Source of the DNA: JADLGL01 sp963732865
Lineage (GTDB): Bacteria; Pseudomonadota; Alphaproteobacteria; Rhizobiales; Kaistiaceae
DNA: 64,000 bases
NCBI GenBank assembly: GCA_963732865.1
Contig: CAVTBC010000001.1
Span: 186,001 to 250,000, forward strand
Direction: 5' to 3'
Positions 1 through 10,327 of the stretch are shown here, piece by piece (the first letter of the stretch is position 1; each line of letters starts with the position of its first letter). The translations under genes and the position numbers were made by a program. The notes beneath the pieces were generated by a model. It saw only the letters and a list, made by a program, of their open reading frames with translations. It made no database searches and had not been told where the DNA came from.

Positions 1-74
1 ATGAAGCCGTGGCGTTCGCCGAAGCCAGCCCGGAGCCGGATCCGGCGGCGCTGTGGACGGACATCTTGGCCTAG
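1..74 (+). CDS. pdhA: Pyruvate dehydrogenase E1 alpha subunit, C-terminal end only
   Basis: The last 23 codons of an open frame entering from outside the window end in TAG at 72-74. The residues read EAVAFAEASPEPDPAALWTD and then ILA. An acidic, proline-rich tail with a closing W/Y-T-D is typical of E1 alpha subunits of pyruvate dehydrogenase. pdhB starts 10 bp later, as expected for a pdhA-pdhB pair. The identification rests on the tail and the neighbour only, because the catalytic part lies outside the window. Confidence 0.7.
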   Translation, partial: EAVAFAEASPEPDPAALWTDILA

Positions 75-84
75 GGATGAGGTG

Positions 85-1098
85 ATGGACGGAGACATTC
101 CAACGGCCGCGAACGACATGGTGGAGATGACCGTCCGCGAGGCGCTGCGCGACGCCATGGCGGAAGAGATGCGGCGCGACCCCGAGGTTTTCATCCTCGG
201 CGAAGAAGTGGCGCAGTACCACGGCGCCTACAAGGTGACGCAGGGTCTGCTCGAGGAGTTCGGCCCCGAGCGGGTCTATGATTCGCCGATCACCGAACAT
301 GGCTTTGCCGGTCTCGGGGTCGGCGCCGCGCTCGCCGGGCTTCGCCCGATCGTCGAGTTCATGACCTGGAATTTCGCCATGCAGGCGACCGACCAGATCG
401 TCAATTCCGCGGCCAAAACACGCTACATGTCGGGCGGTCAAATGCATGTGCCGATCGTCTTCCGCGGCCCGAATGGCGCCGCCGCGCGGGTCGCTGCGCA
501 GCACAGCCAGGACTATGCCGCCTGGTACGCGCATATCCCGGGTCTGAAGGTGATCCAGCCCTACACGGCGGCCGACGCGAAAGGCCTGCTGAAGTCGGCC
601 ATCCGCGACCCAAATCCGGTGATCTTCCTCGAAAGCGAGATCCTCTACGGCAAGAAGTTCCCGGTGCCGACCGCAGCGGAATGGCTGGTGCCGATCGGCA
701 AGGCGCGGATCGCACGTGAAGGAACGGACGTCACCATCGTCTCGTTCGGCATCGGCATGACCCATGTCGAGGCGGCGCTAGAAGTACTGGACGGCGAGGG
801 CATCTCGGCTGAGGTGATCGACCTGCGCACGTTGCGGCCGCTGGACATGGAGGCGGTCATCGCTTCCGTGCAGAAGACGCATCGCTGCGTCACGGTTGAA
901 GAAGGTTGGCCGATCGGCTCGATCGGTTCCGAAATCGCGGCGGAGTTGATGGAGAAGGCGCTCGATTGGCTCGACGCGCCCGTCACCCGCGTGACCGGGA
1001 AGGATGTGCTGATGCCTTATGCCGCCAATCTTGAGAAACTGGCCCTGCCGTCGACGGCCGACGTGGTCGCGGCGGTCAAAGCGGTGACCTACAGATGA
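85..1098 (+). CDS. pdhB: Pyruvate dehydrogenase E1 component subunit beta
   Basis: Beta half of the thiamine-diphosphate E1 enzyme that decarboxylates pyruvate and reductively acetylates the lipoyl group of E2. The 337-residue product contains the E1 beta landmarks FILGEEVAQYHGAYKVTQGL, a SPITEHGFAG stretch and a C-terminal transketolase domain with VITVEEGWPIGSIG-like sequence (here VTVEEGWPIGSIG). I chose the ATG at 85 because GGGATGAGGTG just upstream is a ribosome site and because the frame before it overlaps the pdhA tail; ATG at 118 is a shorter alternative. There is no N-terminal lipoyl domain, although many Rhizobiales E1 beta proteins carry one. It overlaps the next gene by 4 bp (ATGA). 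Confidence 0.96.
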   Translation: MDGDIPTAANDMVEMTVREALRDAMAEEMRRDPEVFILGEEVAQYHGAYKVTQGLLEEFGPERVYDSPITEHGFAGLGVGAALAGLRPIVEFMTWNFAMQATDQIVNSAAKTRYMSGGQMHVPIVFRGPNGAAARVAAQHSQDYAAWYAHIPGLKVIQPYTAADAKGLLKSAIRDPNPVIFLESEILYGKKFPVPTAAEWLVPIGKARIAREGTDVTIVSFGIGMTHVEAALEVLDGEGISAEVIDLRTLRPLDMEAVIASVQKTHRCVTVEEGWPIGSIGSEIAAELMEKALDWLDAPVTRVTGKDVLMPYAANLEKLALPSTADVVAAVKAVTYR

Positions 1099-1406
1099 GC
1101 GAGATGGCGGGCGCCCCGAAGGAACAGCCGATCCCACCCGATGCTGTCGGCCGCGAAGACGCCGTCGAGGTCCTGCGCGCGTTCGTCATCGATGGCGGGC
1201 TGTCGATCGCCTTCATGCGCGCCTTCGACGATCCGGCGATGTGGGGAATGCTGCTGGCTGACATTGCCCGCCACGCGGCGCGGTCCTTCGAGCAGGAGGG
1301 CGTCGTGTCGGCGGAGCAGGCGCTCGTGGTGATCCGAGACATGCTCAACGCCGAACTTGACGCGGTAACCGACAGCGGGACGACCGCCGGACGATCGGAC
1401 AACTGA
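1095..1406 (+). CDS. DUF5076 domain protein in the PDH operon
   Basis: A 103-residue, mainly helical, soluble protein whose ATG overlaps the pdhB stop (ATGA), so it is probably translationally coupled. The core sequence EVLRAFVIDGGLSIAFMRAF followed by DDPAMWGMLLADIARHAA matches my memory of the DUF5076 family, which is found between E1 beta and E2 genes in alphaproteobacteria. No catalytic motif is visible and no function is established. Its fixed position suggests a role linked to assembly or control of the pyruvate dehydrogenase complex, which is inference from context. Confidence 0.8.
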   Translation: MSEMAGAPKEQPIPPDAVGREDAVEVLRAFVIDGGLSIAFMRAFDDPAMWGMLLADIARHAARSFEQEGVVSAEQALVVIRDMLNAELDAVTDSGTTAGRSDN

Positions 1407-1410
1407 CGGC

Positions 1411-2705
1411 ATGCCGACCAACATCCTCATGCCCGCGCTGTCGCCGACGATGGAAGAGGGCGGCCTCAGCAAGTGGCTGGTGAAAGAAGGCGACGAAGTT
1501 CACGCCGGCGACGTCATTGCCGAGATCGAGACCGACAAGGCGACGATGGAAGTCGAAGCCTATGAAGATGGGAAGATTGGCAAGATTTTGGTTCCCGAGG
1601 GAACGGAGGGCGTCAAAGTCAACGCGGTGATCGCGGTTCTTCTCGGCGAAGGCGAAACCATGGGCGCGGCCAATTTGTCCGCCAAAGCCCCGCCCACGGC
1701 GACCGAAGCAAAGGAACAGCCCGTCGCTGCCGCCGCCGAGCCTGCCAGGCCGAAGCCTGCCACGGCGATGCCGACGGCCATAGCGGCCAATGGTGATGCG
1801 GGCGGACGCATTTTTGCCTCGCCTCTGGCCAAGCGCCTTGCGGACGAGGCCGGTCTTAGCCTCGCTGCTCTGCACGGCTCAGGCCCGCATGGCCGTATCA
1901 TCGAAGCCGATATCGAAGCCGCCAAAGCCGGCGGCGTATCCAAGCCCACCGTGGCCGCGCCGGCGCTGTCGGATCAGGAGATCTTTTCCCTCTACGCGGC
2001 CGGCAGCTACGAACTCGTGCCGCATGACAAGATGCGCCGGATCATCGCCAAGCGCCTCACGGAGGCGAAACAGACGATCCCGCACTTCTACTTGACGGCT
2101 GACTATGAGATCGACGCGCTGGTGGCGCTGCGGCATGAGATCAATGCCTCGACGGTCCAGGGTGAGGGCGGCTTGCCCGCCTACCATGTCTCGCTGACGG
2201 ACCTCATCATCAAGGCGATGGCGCGGGCGCTGATCGACGTGCCGGCCGCCAATGTCACCTGGACGGAGTCGGGGATGCTGCGGCACAAGACGGCCGACAT
2301 CGGCGTTGCCGTGGCGATCCCTGGCGGCGGGTTGATAACGCCGGTGATGCGTTCGGCTGAGACCAAGCCGCTATCCGTCCTGTCGAATGAAATGAAGGAC
2401 TTGGAGCGCCGAGGCCGCGAACGGAAACTCGCGCCGGAGGAATATCGCGGTGGCGTCACCGCCATCTCCAATCTTGGCATGTATGCGGTTCGCGAATTCG
2501 CGGCGGTGATCAACCCGCCGCAATCCTCGATCCTGGCAATAGGCGCCGGGACCCAGCGTCCGGTGGTGCGCAAGGGCAAGGTCGAAATCGCGACGGTCAT
2601 GACCGTGACGCTGTCGACCGACCATCGCGCCGTTGACGGGGTCACCGGCGCGGAACTGCTGAAGGCTTTCGGCCACTACATCGAGAAGCCGGCGGGGATG
2701 CTGGT

Positions 2706-2709
<4 letters not shown>
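1411..2709 (+). CDS. pdhC: Dihydrolipoamide acetyltransferase, E2 of pyruvate dehydrogenase
   Basis: E2 core of the pyruvate dehydrogenase complex; it carries the acetyl group on lipoate and transfers it to CoA. The 432-residue protein has one N-terminal lipoyl domain (about residues 2-78, lipoyl lysine K43 in ETDKATMEVE). An Ala/Pro-rich linker follows, then a peripheral-subunit-binding domain (about 132-170, SPLAKRLADEAGLSL) and the catalytic acyltransferase domain with the HRAVDG motif (H405, D409). It starts 4 bp after the DUF5076 gene. Its TAG stop lies inside a CTAG palindrome that also supplies the stop of the convergent MFS gene. Confidence 0.97.
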
Positions 2710-3906
<1,197 letters not shown>

Positions 3907-3993
3907 GCCCTTCCGACTCGGGGTCGATTTTGCCGACCGTTACGGATACCAGACGACGAGGTTTGCGTTCAGCGATAACGAGTTGGGCTGGCA

Positions 3994-4587
3994 ATGCCGG
4001 CAAAGGCCACAGATCTCCGCATTCGCGCCGGTCGCCCGGGCGATGCCGCGCATCTGGCGATCCTCGTCGATATCGCGGCGGAAGGCATGGCGAGCTTTAT
4101 GTGGCGCCAGACGACGGGAATTGCCGAGTCCCCGGCCGCTGCGGGCCGGGCGAGGGCGCAGCGCGACGACGGTGGGTTCAGCTACCGCAATGCCCATATG
4201 GCGGAGGTGGGTGGTGAAATTGCCGGGACGATGGTCGGCTATCCGTTGACCGACCTCGATCATGATCTGTCGGACGTGCCGAGATTGGTGCGCGGGCTGA
4301 TCGAACTGGAACTTGAAGTGCCAGGCTTCTGGTACGTCAATGTGCTGGCCATCTATCCGGAGTTTCAGCGCCTGGGCCTCGGTACCCGGCTCCTCGAATA
4401 TGCCGATGAAATTGGTCGGCAGTCCGATACGCGCGGCATGGCCATCATCGTTGCCTCGGGCAACATTGCGGCACATCGGCTCTATGAACGGCAGGGCTAT
4501 CGTTTATTCCGTCGGCGGCGCGCCCCGGATTATCCAGGCGGGCGAACGCGGCAGGAATGGCTGCTCCTGACGAAGGCACACAAGTGA
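3994..4587 (+). CDS. GNAT-family N-acetyltransferase
   Basis: A 197-residue acyl-CoA-dependent N-acetyltransferase. The acetyl-CoA-binding core reads VNVLAIYPEFQRLGLGTRLL (the Q-x-x-G-x-G/A loop), followed by IIVASGNIAAHRLYERQGY, the classic late motif with its tyrosine. The substrate is unknown; the acidic N-terminal segment with MASFMWRQ is shared by a subgroup of uncharacterised bacterial acetyltransferases. It sits 15 bp ahead of lpd inside the PDH locus and diverges from the MFS gene with an 87-bp gap that should hold promoters for both. A metabolic link to PDH is not evident. Confidence 0.88.
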   Translation: MPAKATDLRIRAGRPGDAAHLAILVDIAAEGMASFMWRQTTGIAESPAAAGRARAQRDDGGFSYRNAHMAEVGGEIAGTMVGYPLTDLDHDLSDVPRLVRGLIELELEVPGFWYVNVLAIYPEFQRLGLGTRLLEYADEIGRQSDTRGMAIIVASGNIAAHRLYERQGYRLFRRRRAPDYPGGRTRQEWLLLTKAHK

Positions 4588-4602
4588 CATTGGATTTGCA
4601 CG

Positions 4603-6021
4603 ATGGCGGACGAAGAGTTTGACGTGATCATCATCGGGGCCGGGCCGGGCGGCTATGTCGCCGCGATCCGCGCCGCGCAACTTGGCCTGAAGACCGCCGT
4701 CGTCGAACGGCGGCATCTGGGCGGCATCTGCCTCAATTGGGGCTGCATCCCGACCAAGGCGCTGCTGCGATCGGCCGAGCTGTACGACCAGATGCGGGAC
4801 GGGGAGCGCTTCGGCATCACCGCCACCGGCATCGCTTTTGACCCTGCCAAGGTGGTCGAGCATTCGCGAAAGTCGGCGGCGCAGCTCTCGAAGGGCGTCG
4901 ACGGATTGCTCAAGAAGAACAAAGTGCCCGTCATCTGGGGCGAGGCGAAGATCACCGCGCCGGGGAAGATCAGCGTCAGCGCCACCGAGGGACCGCCGCC
5001 GCGCGGGGCGAAGGGTCCCGGCGACTACACGGCAAAGCACATCATCATCGCCACCGGTGCGCGACCGCGCGTGCTCAAGGGGCTCGAGCCTGACGGCGAG
5101 AACATCTGGACATACTTCGAAGCGATGGTGCCGAAGGAGATTCCGGCGTCGCTTGTCATCGTTGGTTCGGGCGCTATCGGTGTTGAGTTCGCCTCCTTCT
5201 ACCGGTCGATGGGCTCGGAGGTGACCCTGGTCGAAGCGCTGCCGCGCATCCTTCCCTCAGAAGATGAGGAAATTGCGTCAATGGCTCTGAAGTTATTTAA
5301 GAAACGCGGCATTTCGATTAGGACCGGAACCAAGGTGATAGCGGCCAAGAAGTCCGGGCACGCCCTCACGGTCACGCTCTCCGGCGAGGCGGGGGAGGAG
5401 GAGACCACCGCCGACAAGGTCATCTCCGCCGTGGGCGTCGAAGGCATCTCGGACGGCTTCGGGTTGGAGCAGGTCGGCGTCACGGTCGAACGCGGAATCG
5501 TCGTCACCGACGAGCTGGGCCGGACCAATGTCGCCGGAATCTATGCGATCGGCGACGTTGCTGGCGCGCCAATGCTGGCGCACAAGGCCTCGCATCAGGG
5601 CATCCTCTGCGTCGAGGCAATTGCCGGCGGCTCGCCCGTGGCGATGGACAAGGACCGCATTCCGGCCTGCACCTATTGCCATCCGCAAATTGCTTCCGTC
5701 GGCATGACAGAGAAGGCCGCATCAGAAGCTGGGATCGAAGTGAAGGTCGGCCGCTTCCCCTTCATCGGCAACGGTAAGGCGGTCGCGCTCGGCGAAACGG
5801 ACGGCTTCATCAAGACAATCTTCGATGCCGCCACCGGCCGCCTTATCGGCGCTCATCTCATCGGTCCCGAAGTCACAGAACTGATCCAGGGTTTCGTCAT
5901 CGCGATGAACCTCGAAACCACCGAGGCGGAGCTGATCGAGACAATCTTTCCGCACCCGACCTTGTCGGAGGCGATGCATGAGAGCGTTCTGTCTGCCTAT
6001 GGCCGCGTCATCCATATCTGA
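4603..6021 (+). CDS. lpd: Dihydrolipoyl dehydrogenase (E3)
   Basis: FAD-dependent E3 that re-oxidises the dihydrolipoyl group of E2 and passes electrons to NAD+. In 472 residues the order is: FAD-binding IIGAGPGGYVAAIRA (10-24), redox disulfide GGICLNWGCIPTKALL (C43, C48), NAD-binding VIVGSGAIGVEFASFY, second FAD contact YAIGDVAGAPMLAHKA, and the dimerisation domain with the catalytic pair in HPTLSEAMHE (H451, E456). The length is standard. It follows the GNAT gene by 15 bp and belongs to the pyruvate dehydrogenase set although it is separated from pdhC by two other genes. Confidence 0.97.
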   Translation: MADEEFDVIIIGAGPGGYVAAIRAAQLGLKTAVVERRHLGGICLNWGCIPTKALLRSAELYDQMRDGERFGITATGIAFDPAKVVEHSRKSAAQLSKGVDGLLKKNKVPVIWGEAKITAPGKISVSATEGPPPRGAKGPGDYTAKHIIIATGARPRVLKGLEPDGENIWTYFEAMVPKEIPASLVIVGSGAIGVEFASFYRSMGSEVTLVEALPRILPSEDEEIASMALKLFKKRGISIRTGTKVIAAKKSGHALTVTLSGEAGEEETTADKVISAVGVEGISDGFGLEQVGVTVERGIVVTDELGRTNVAGIYAIGDVAGAPMLAHKASHQGILCVEAIAGGSPVAMDKDRIPACTYCHPQIASVGMTEKAASEAGIEVKVGRFPFIGNGKAVALGETDGFIKTIFDAATGRLIGAHLIGPEVTELIQGFVIAMNLETTEAELIETIFPHPTLSEAMHESVLSAYGRVIHI

Positions 6022-6093
6022 CCCGGACTGGCGGTGAGGCCCGACTCCGCCTAGTTTGAGCACGGACGGCTATGCGCCACGGAGGGCTGGGCG

Positions 6094-6351
6094 GTGAACA
6101 GGATCGATTCACGAGACGTCATCGTCTGGCTGGTGATGGGCCTCCTGGCCGGCCTCATCGCCGATCTCTTCGTGCCTGGCCACGGCAACCTCTTCACCGA
6201 TCTCATCGCCGGCCTTCTCGGCTCGTTCGTCGGCGGGTTCCTCGCCCGCGTCCTCAACGTGAAGCTCAGAGTCGGCAGCGTCTTCATCGAGCAGATGATC
6301 ATCTCCGTTGTCGGTGCGATCATCGTGCTGGTGATCTTCCGCATCCTCTAG
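6094..6351 (+). CDS. GlsB/YeaQ/YmgE-type small membrane protein
   Basis: An 85-residue protein with three hydrophobic segments and the glycine-rich signature VMGLLAGLIADLF, AGLLGSFVGGFLARV and a C-terminal IISVVGAIIVLVIF. This is the transglycosylase-associated / GlsB family of stress-linked inner membrane proteins, whose molecular role is not settled. The start is GTG 6094, with GGAGGG about 10 bases upstream. It lies between lpd and lipA on the same strand, with short gaps. Confidence 0.88.
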   Translation: MNRIDSRDVIVWLVMGLLAGLIADLFVPGHGNLFTDLIAGLLGSFVGGFLARVLNVKLRVGSVFIEQMIISVVGAIIVLVIFRIL

Positions 6352-6407
6352 CCGGCGCGACTTCGCACCGGCTTGACGCCCGGAGAGTCATCGGCCAAGC
6401 CCTTGTG

Positions 6408-7361
6408 ATGGTTACCCTCGTCGACACCCTGACGGAACGGCCGCGCCACCCGGAGAAGGCGCATCGGCCGGACTCGCCAATTCAACGGAAGCCAACCTGG
6501 ATCCGCGTCCGCGCGCCGGGCTCAGCGGTGTTTCGCGAGACCCGCGATATCGTCCGTTCGCACGGGCTGGTGACGGTCTGCGAGGAGGCCTCCTGCCCGA
6601 ATATCGGCGAATGCTGGTCGGAAAAGCACGCCACCTTCATGATCATGGGGGAGGTGTGTACGCGCGCCTGCGCCTTCTGCAATGTGCGCACCGGCCTGCC
6701 AGGACCGCTCGACGCCGGGGAGCCGGCCAAGATCGCCTCGGCGGTGGCGGAGTTGCAGTTGCGCCACGTCGTCATCACATCGGTGGACCGGGACGACCTC
6801 GCCGATGGCGGAGCGGCGCATTTCGCGGCAGTCATCAGGGCGATCCGCGCGGCCTGTCCCAACGCCACGATCGAAGTGCTGACGCCGGACTTCCTGCGCA
6901 AGAACGGTGCGCTTGAGATGGTGGTCGAGGCGGCGCCGGACGTCTTCAACCACAACCTCGAAACCGTGCCTTCGCACTATCTCTCCGTTCGCCCCGGCGC
7001 GCGGTATTTCCATTCGCTGCGCCTGTTGCAGCGCGTGAAGGAACAGACGCCGTCGATGTTCACCAAATCGGGCGTCATGGTTGGCCTTCGCGAAACACGC
7101 GACGAAATCCTGCAAGTCATGGACGATTTGCGCAGCGCCGATGTCGATTTCCTCACCATCGGCCAATATCTCCAGCCGACGGTAAAACATCATCCCGTCG
7201 CCCGCTTCGTGACGCCGGCGGAGTTCGAATCCTACAAGACGATCGCTGAGGCCAAGGGTTTCCTGATGGTCGCCTCAAGCCCGCTGACACGCTCATCGCA
7301 TCACGCCGGGGAAGACTTCGCCCGGCTGAAGGCCGCCCGTGCGGCCCGCTCCGGCCGCTGA
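6408..7361 (+). CDS. lipA: Lipoyl synthase (radical SAM)
   Basis: Inserts two sulfur atoms into octanoyl groups on E2-type proteins, so it supplies the cofactor of the PDH complex encoded just upstream. The 317-residue protein shows the two iron-sulfur cluster sites: the auxiliary cluster at C58, C63 and C69 (CEEASCPNIGECW) and the radical-SAM cluster C84-x3-C88-x2-C91 (CTRACAFC). The C-terminal SSPLTRSS serine that ligates the auxiliary cluster is present. I chose ATG 6408; the open frame runs further upstream but overlaps the GlsB-like gene. The next gene starts 10 bp downstream. Confidence 0.97.
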   Translation: MVTLVDTLTERPRHPEKAHRPDSPIQRKPTWIRVRAPGSAVFRETRDIVRSHGLVTVCEEASCPNIGECWSEKHATFMIMGEVCTRACAFCNVRTGLPGPLDAGEPAKIASAVAELQLRHVVITSVDRDDLADGGAAHFAAVIRAIRAACPNATIEVLTPDFLRKNGALEMVVEAAPDVFNHNLETVPSHYLSVRPGARYFHSLRLLQRVKEQTPSMFTKSGVMVGLRETRDEILQVMDDLRSADVDFLTIGQYLQPTVKHHPVARFVTPAEFESYKTIAEAKGFLMVASSPLTRSSHHAGEDFARLKAARAARSGR

Positions 7362-7371
7362 TCGCTGACGC

Positions 7372-7836
7372 GTGCCCAGCTTCTCTACGACCCACGACGT
7401 CAGGCATTCTGCGGACGATATGTTCAAGCTCGTCGCCGATGTGGAGTCCTATCCGCAGTTCGTGCCGCTCTGCACGGCGATGGTTCTGAAGTCGCGCAAT
7501 GAAGAGGAGGGGCGCGAGGTGCTCGTGGCGCGTATGACGGTCGCCTACAGCCTCTTGCACGAATCTTATTCCAGCCGTGTCGTTCTGGAGCGCGAGGCAC
7601 TCAGTATCGACGTGAAGGCGCTCGACGGACCGTTCCGCCGCCTGGACAATCGGTGGCGCTTCGAGCCGACCGGCGAGAAGTCCTGCCGTATCCATTTTGG
7701 CATCGACTACGAGTTTCGCTCGCGGCCGCTCGGGATGGTGTTCGGCACGGTGTTCGACCGCGCGTTTCGGCGGTTCTCCGCGGCCTTTGAACAACGCGCC
7801 GACGCGGTCTATGGCGAAGCCGGCCTCGACGCGTAG
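7372..7836 (+). CDS. RatA/COQ10-type SRPBCC protein
   Basis: A 154-residue START/SRPBCC-fold protein beginning with GTG. Family marks are FKLVADVESYPQFVPLC near the N-terminus, SYSSRVVLERE in the middle and DGPFRRLDNRWRFEP. Alphaproteobacterial members are annotated either as ubiquinone-binding COQ10-like proteins or as RatA-family toxins; the conserved place next to lipA in a respiratory locus favours a quinone or lipid-binding role. It lies 10 bp after lipA and is probably co-transcribed. Confidence 0.88.
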   Translation: MPSFSTTHDVRHSADDMFKLVADVESYPQFVPLCTAMVLKSRNEEEGREVLVARMTVAYSLLHESYSSRVVLEREALSIDVKALDGPFRRLDNRWRFEPTGEKSCRIHFGIDYEFRSRPLGMVFGTVFDRAFRRFSAAFEQRADAVYGEAGLDA

Positions 7837-7915
7837 CGCGCGATTTGACGAAGATCATGGGCGGAGCGGCGGTGCGGGCGTACGGCCCAGGGGAACCAAA
7901 ACCCTTGAGGTCGCC

Positions 7916-8533
7916 ATGGATCTTTCACCAAGCACAACCCTTCTGATCTGGGCGGGCGCGGCAGCGCCGCTCCTATACGCCGTTACCGTTGCGGTCGGCG
8001 CCGTCCTCCGACCCAGCTACTCGCATGCCGGCAACGCGATCAGCGAGTTGCTTGAGGCGGACGCGCCGCATCGGCTGCCGCTCAATATGGCCTTCCTGAT
8101 CTACAATCTTTTGGTGGTTGCGTTCGCCTTCGCCATTCTCGGGGCAATCGCTGACGCACCGTTCACGGTGACGCTAGCGGCGTGGTTCCTCGGCGTGACG
8201 GGGCTTGCCGGAGCGCTGATGTGGGGCTTCCCGATGGACCCGATTGGCAGGCCCGCGACTGCCACCGGCATTGGCCATATCATTCTGGCTGGCATCTGTT
8301 CAGTCGGCACGATGGGCGCGGTTCTCAGCTTCGCGATCGGAGCCGGTGCGATGGCCGGCTGGAAGGACTTTGCCACCTACTCCTATGCGACCTTCGCCAT
8401 GATCCTGGTGACAGGGGGCTTTGCGGCAATCAGCGCGGCGCGGCGGTGGCGCCTGATGGGCCTTCTGGAGCGACTGACGATTGCCATCGGTCTGCAGTGG
8501 GTGGCGGTGCTCGCCTTCACGCTGTTGGCGTAG
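7916..8533 (+). CDS. DUF998 family membrane protein
   Basis: A 205-residue protein with about six hydrophobic segments (first LLIWAGAAAPLLYAVTVAVG, last LTIAIGLQWVAVLAFTLL). The sequence YSHAGNAISELLEADAPHR after helix 1, with its N-x-I-S-E-L motif, is the hallmark of DUF998. Function is unknown. ATG 7916 was preferred to longer starts that would overlap the RatA-like gene. Its 3' end overlaps the convergent CinA-type gene by 17 bp. Confidence 0.85.
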   Translation: MDLSPSTTLLIWAGAAAPLLYAVTVAVGAVLRPSYSHAGNAISELLEADAPHRLPLNMAFLIYNLLVVAFAFAILGAIADAPFTVTLAAWFLGVTGLAGALMWGFPMDPIGRPATATGIGHIILAGICSVGTMGAVLSFAIGAGAMAGWKDFATYSYATFAMILVTGGFAAISAARRWRLMGLLERLTIAIGLQWVAVLAFTLLA

Positions 8534-9026
8534 CGGCGGCCTGCTGCATCAACATCCGGATCGCCTGTTCCACGGCGGCGAAGCGCGTCGCGTCGCGGCC
8601 GAGATCCATGAAGTGATGGCGAGCGCTGATGGTCGGCCGGCCTTTGCGGCTCGCCGCCAAATGGACGAGGCCGACAGGCTTTTCGGCGCTGCCGCCGCCC
8701 GGGCCTGCGATCCCGGTTACCGCCACGGCGATATCGGCGCCCGACCGCTCCAGCGCCCCTTCGACCATGGCGATCGCGACCTCGTCGCTGACGGCGCCAT
8801 GCGTCTCAATCAGAGCCGCCGGCACGCCCAGCAAGCGGGTCTTCGCGTCGTTCGAATAGGTGACGACGCCCCACCCGAAGACGTCGCTGGCGCCCGGCAT
8901 TTCGGTGATCGCTCCGGCAATCAGCCCGCCAGTGCAGGATTCGGCGGTCGCCAGCGTCAGGCGTTCGCTGCGGCATCGCTCGATGAGCGCCGAGACTTCG
9001 TCATCGAGGGGCGACAGATCGGTCAT
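8517..9026 (-). CDS. pncC: CinA-family nicotinamide-nucleotide amidohydrolase (PncC type)
   Basis: A 169-residue stand-alone amidase domain of the CinA family, which deamidates NMN to nicotinate mononucleotide in pyridine nucleotide recycling. The catalytic segment ATAESCTGGLIAGAIT contains the expected serine, and VAVTGIAGPGGGSAEKPVG is the second family signature. It lacks the N-terminal MoeA-like domain of full CinA, as is usual in this group. Its ATG overlaps the ispDF stop by 4 bp (ATGA), so the two are translationally coupled, the usual alphaproteobacterial arrangement. Confidence 0.92.
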   Translation of the reverse strand: MTDLSPLDDEVSALIERCRSERLTLATAESCTGGLIAGAITEMPGASDVFGWGVVTYSNDAKTRLLGVPAALIETHGAVSDEVAIAMVEGALERSGADIAVAVTGIAGPGGGSAEKPVGLVHLAASRKGRPTISARHHFMDLGRDATRFAAVEQAIRMLMQQAAATPTA

Positions 9027-10252
9027 GCCCTCACCGGTAGGCGGACCGTTGCGGTGGCGAGAGTGGCGATGCCTTCGCCCCGCCCGATCGAGCCAATGCC
9101 CTCATTGGTCGTTGCCTTGATAGAGACTGCGCCGACGGGGATACGGCAGATCTCAGCAATCCGGGCGCGCATGGCGTCGCGATGCGGGCCGATCTTCGGG
9201 GCCTCGGCGATAATCGTCGCGTCGAGATGGGTGATCGTGCCGCCCTGTTCTTCGAGGGCCTTCACCGCCGCAGCAAGGAAACGGTCTGACGAGGCGCCCT
9301 TCAACTCGGCGTCGGAGGGGGGGAAATGACTGCCGATATCGCCGTCGGCGAGGGTGCCGAGCAGAGCGTCCGTCAGGGCGTGAAGCACAACGTCCGCGTC
9401 GGAGTGGCCGACGAGCGCGCGGTCATGCGGGATACGGACGCCGCCCAGCATCACGTGATCGCCGGGGCCAGTGATGTGGATGTCGTAGCCGCTGCCGACC
9501 CTTGTTTCAGCGGCTGATGCGAAAAGGCGGTCGGCGATCAGGATATCCTCCAGGCTGGTGATCTTGCGGTTGGCGGCTTCGCCGGCGACAAGCCGGACAA
9601 GGATTCCGGCCTGCTCCGCGATCGCCGCGTCATCGGTGAAGGCTGCGTCATTGGCGGCGCTGCGATGCGCCTCAAGAATGGCGGGGAAGCGGAATCCCTG
9701 CGGCGTCTGGGCGGCGTAGAGCCCGTCGCGAGTGACAGTGGCCTGGACGATATGGTCCGCATTGGCCCGCTTCAGCGTGTCCGATACCGGCATGGCGGGC
9801 AGGATCGCCGGATCGCCGGCGAGACCGGCGATAACGCGATCGATCAGGGCGGCGGTGACGAAGGGGCGGGCGGCGTCGTGGATAAGGACGAAATCCGGAG
9901 TATCCGCCGCGAGAGCCTCGAGACCGAGCCTGACGCTTTGCTGCCGTTCTGGGCCGCCGTCGATCGGCGGGGCGAGCTTTGCCTCGGCGCCGATGGTCGC
10001 ATCGTAGATCGGGCGGTCGTCCGGGTTGATGACGACCGCCACTTTGTTGATCGCCGGATGATCAAGAAACGGTCTGAGGCTTCGCGCCAGGACGCTGTGA
10101 CCACCGATCAGGCGGTATTGTTTCGGGATACCGCCGCCGGCGCGGACACCGCGGCCCCCGGCGACAACCAGCGCAGCGACGATATTGGAGGGAGCAGGGG
10201 CCATAAGTTTGGGGGCGCCGATTGTGCGATAGCGGCAGCGAATAGCAGACAT
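9023..10252 (-). CDS. ispDF: Bifunctional IspD/IspF enzyme of the MEP pathway
   Basis: Fusion that makes CDP-methylerythritol (IspD part, about residues 20-245) and then cyclises it to MEcPP (IspF part, about 250-409). The IspD nucleotide-binding signature is VVAGGRGVRAGGGIPKQYR and the IspF metal and substrate site is GSGYDIH with GHSDADVVLHALTDALLG. IspF ends with the usual KATTNEGIGSIGRGEGI. The first ATG gives 409 residues; the internal ATG that begins MAPAPSNIVAAL may be the real start. Such fusions are common in alphaproteobacteria. Confidence 0.96.
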   Translation of the reverse strand: MSAIRCRYRTIGAPKLMAPAPSNIVAALVVAGGRGVRAGGGIPKQYRLIGGHSVLARSLRPFLDHPAINKVAVVINPDDRPIYDATIGAEAKLAPPIDGGPERQQSVRLGLEALAADTPDFVLIHDAARPFVTAALIDRVIAGLAGDPAILPAMPVSDTLKRANADHIVQATVTRDGLYAAQTPQGFRFPAILEAHRSAANDAAFTDDAAIAEQAGILVRLVAGEAANRKITSLEDILIADRLFASAAETRVGSGYDIHITGPGDHVMLGGVRIPHDRALVGHSDADVVLHALTDALLGTLADGDIGSHFPPSDAELKGASSDRFLAAAVKALEEQGGTITHLDATIIAEAPKIGPHRDAMRARIAEICRIPVGAVSIKATTNEGIGSIGRGEGIATLATATVRLPVRA

Positions 10253-10327
10253 GCTTTGCGGTCAACGGTTTTCGCTTGCTCGGCATGCAGCCGTGGCTAA
10301 TGTGTAGGCAGAAGGAATTGTGCCTAA

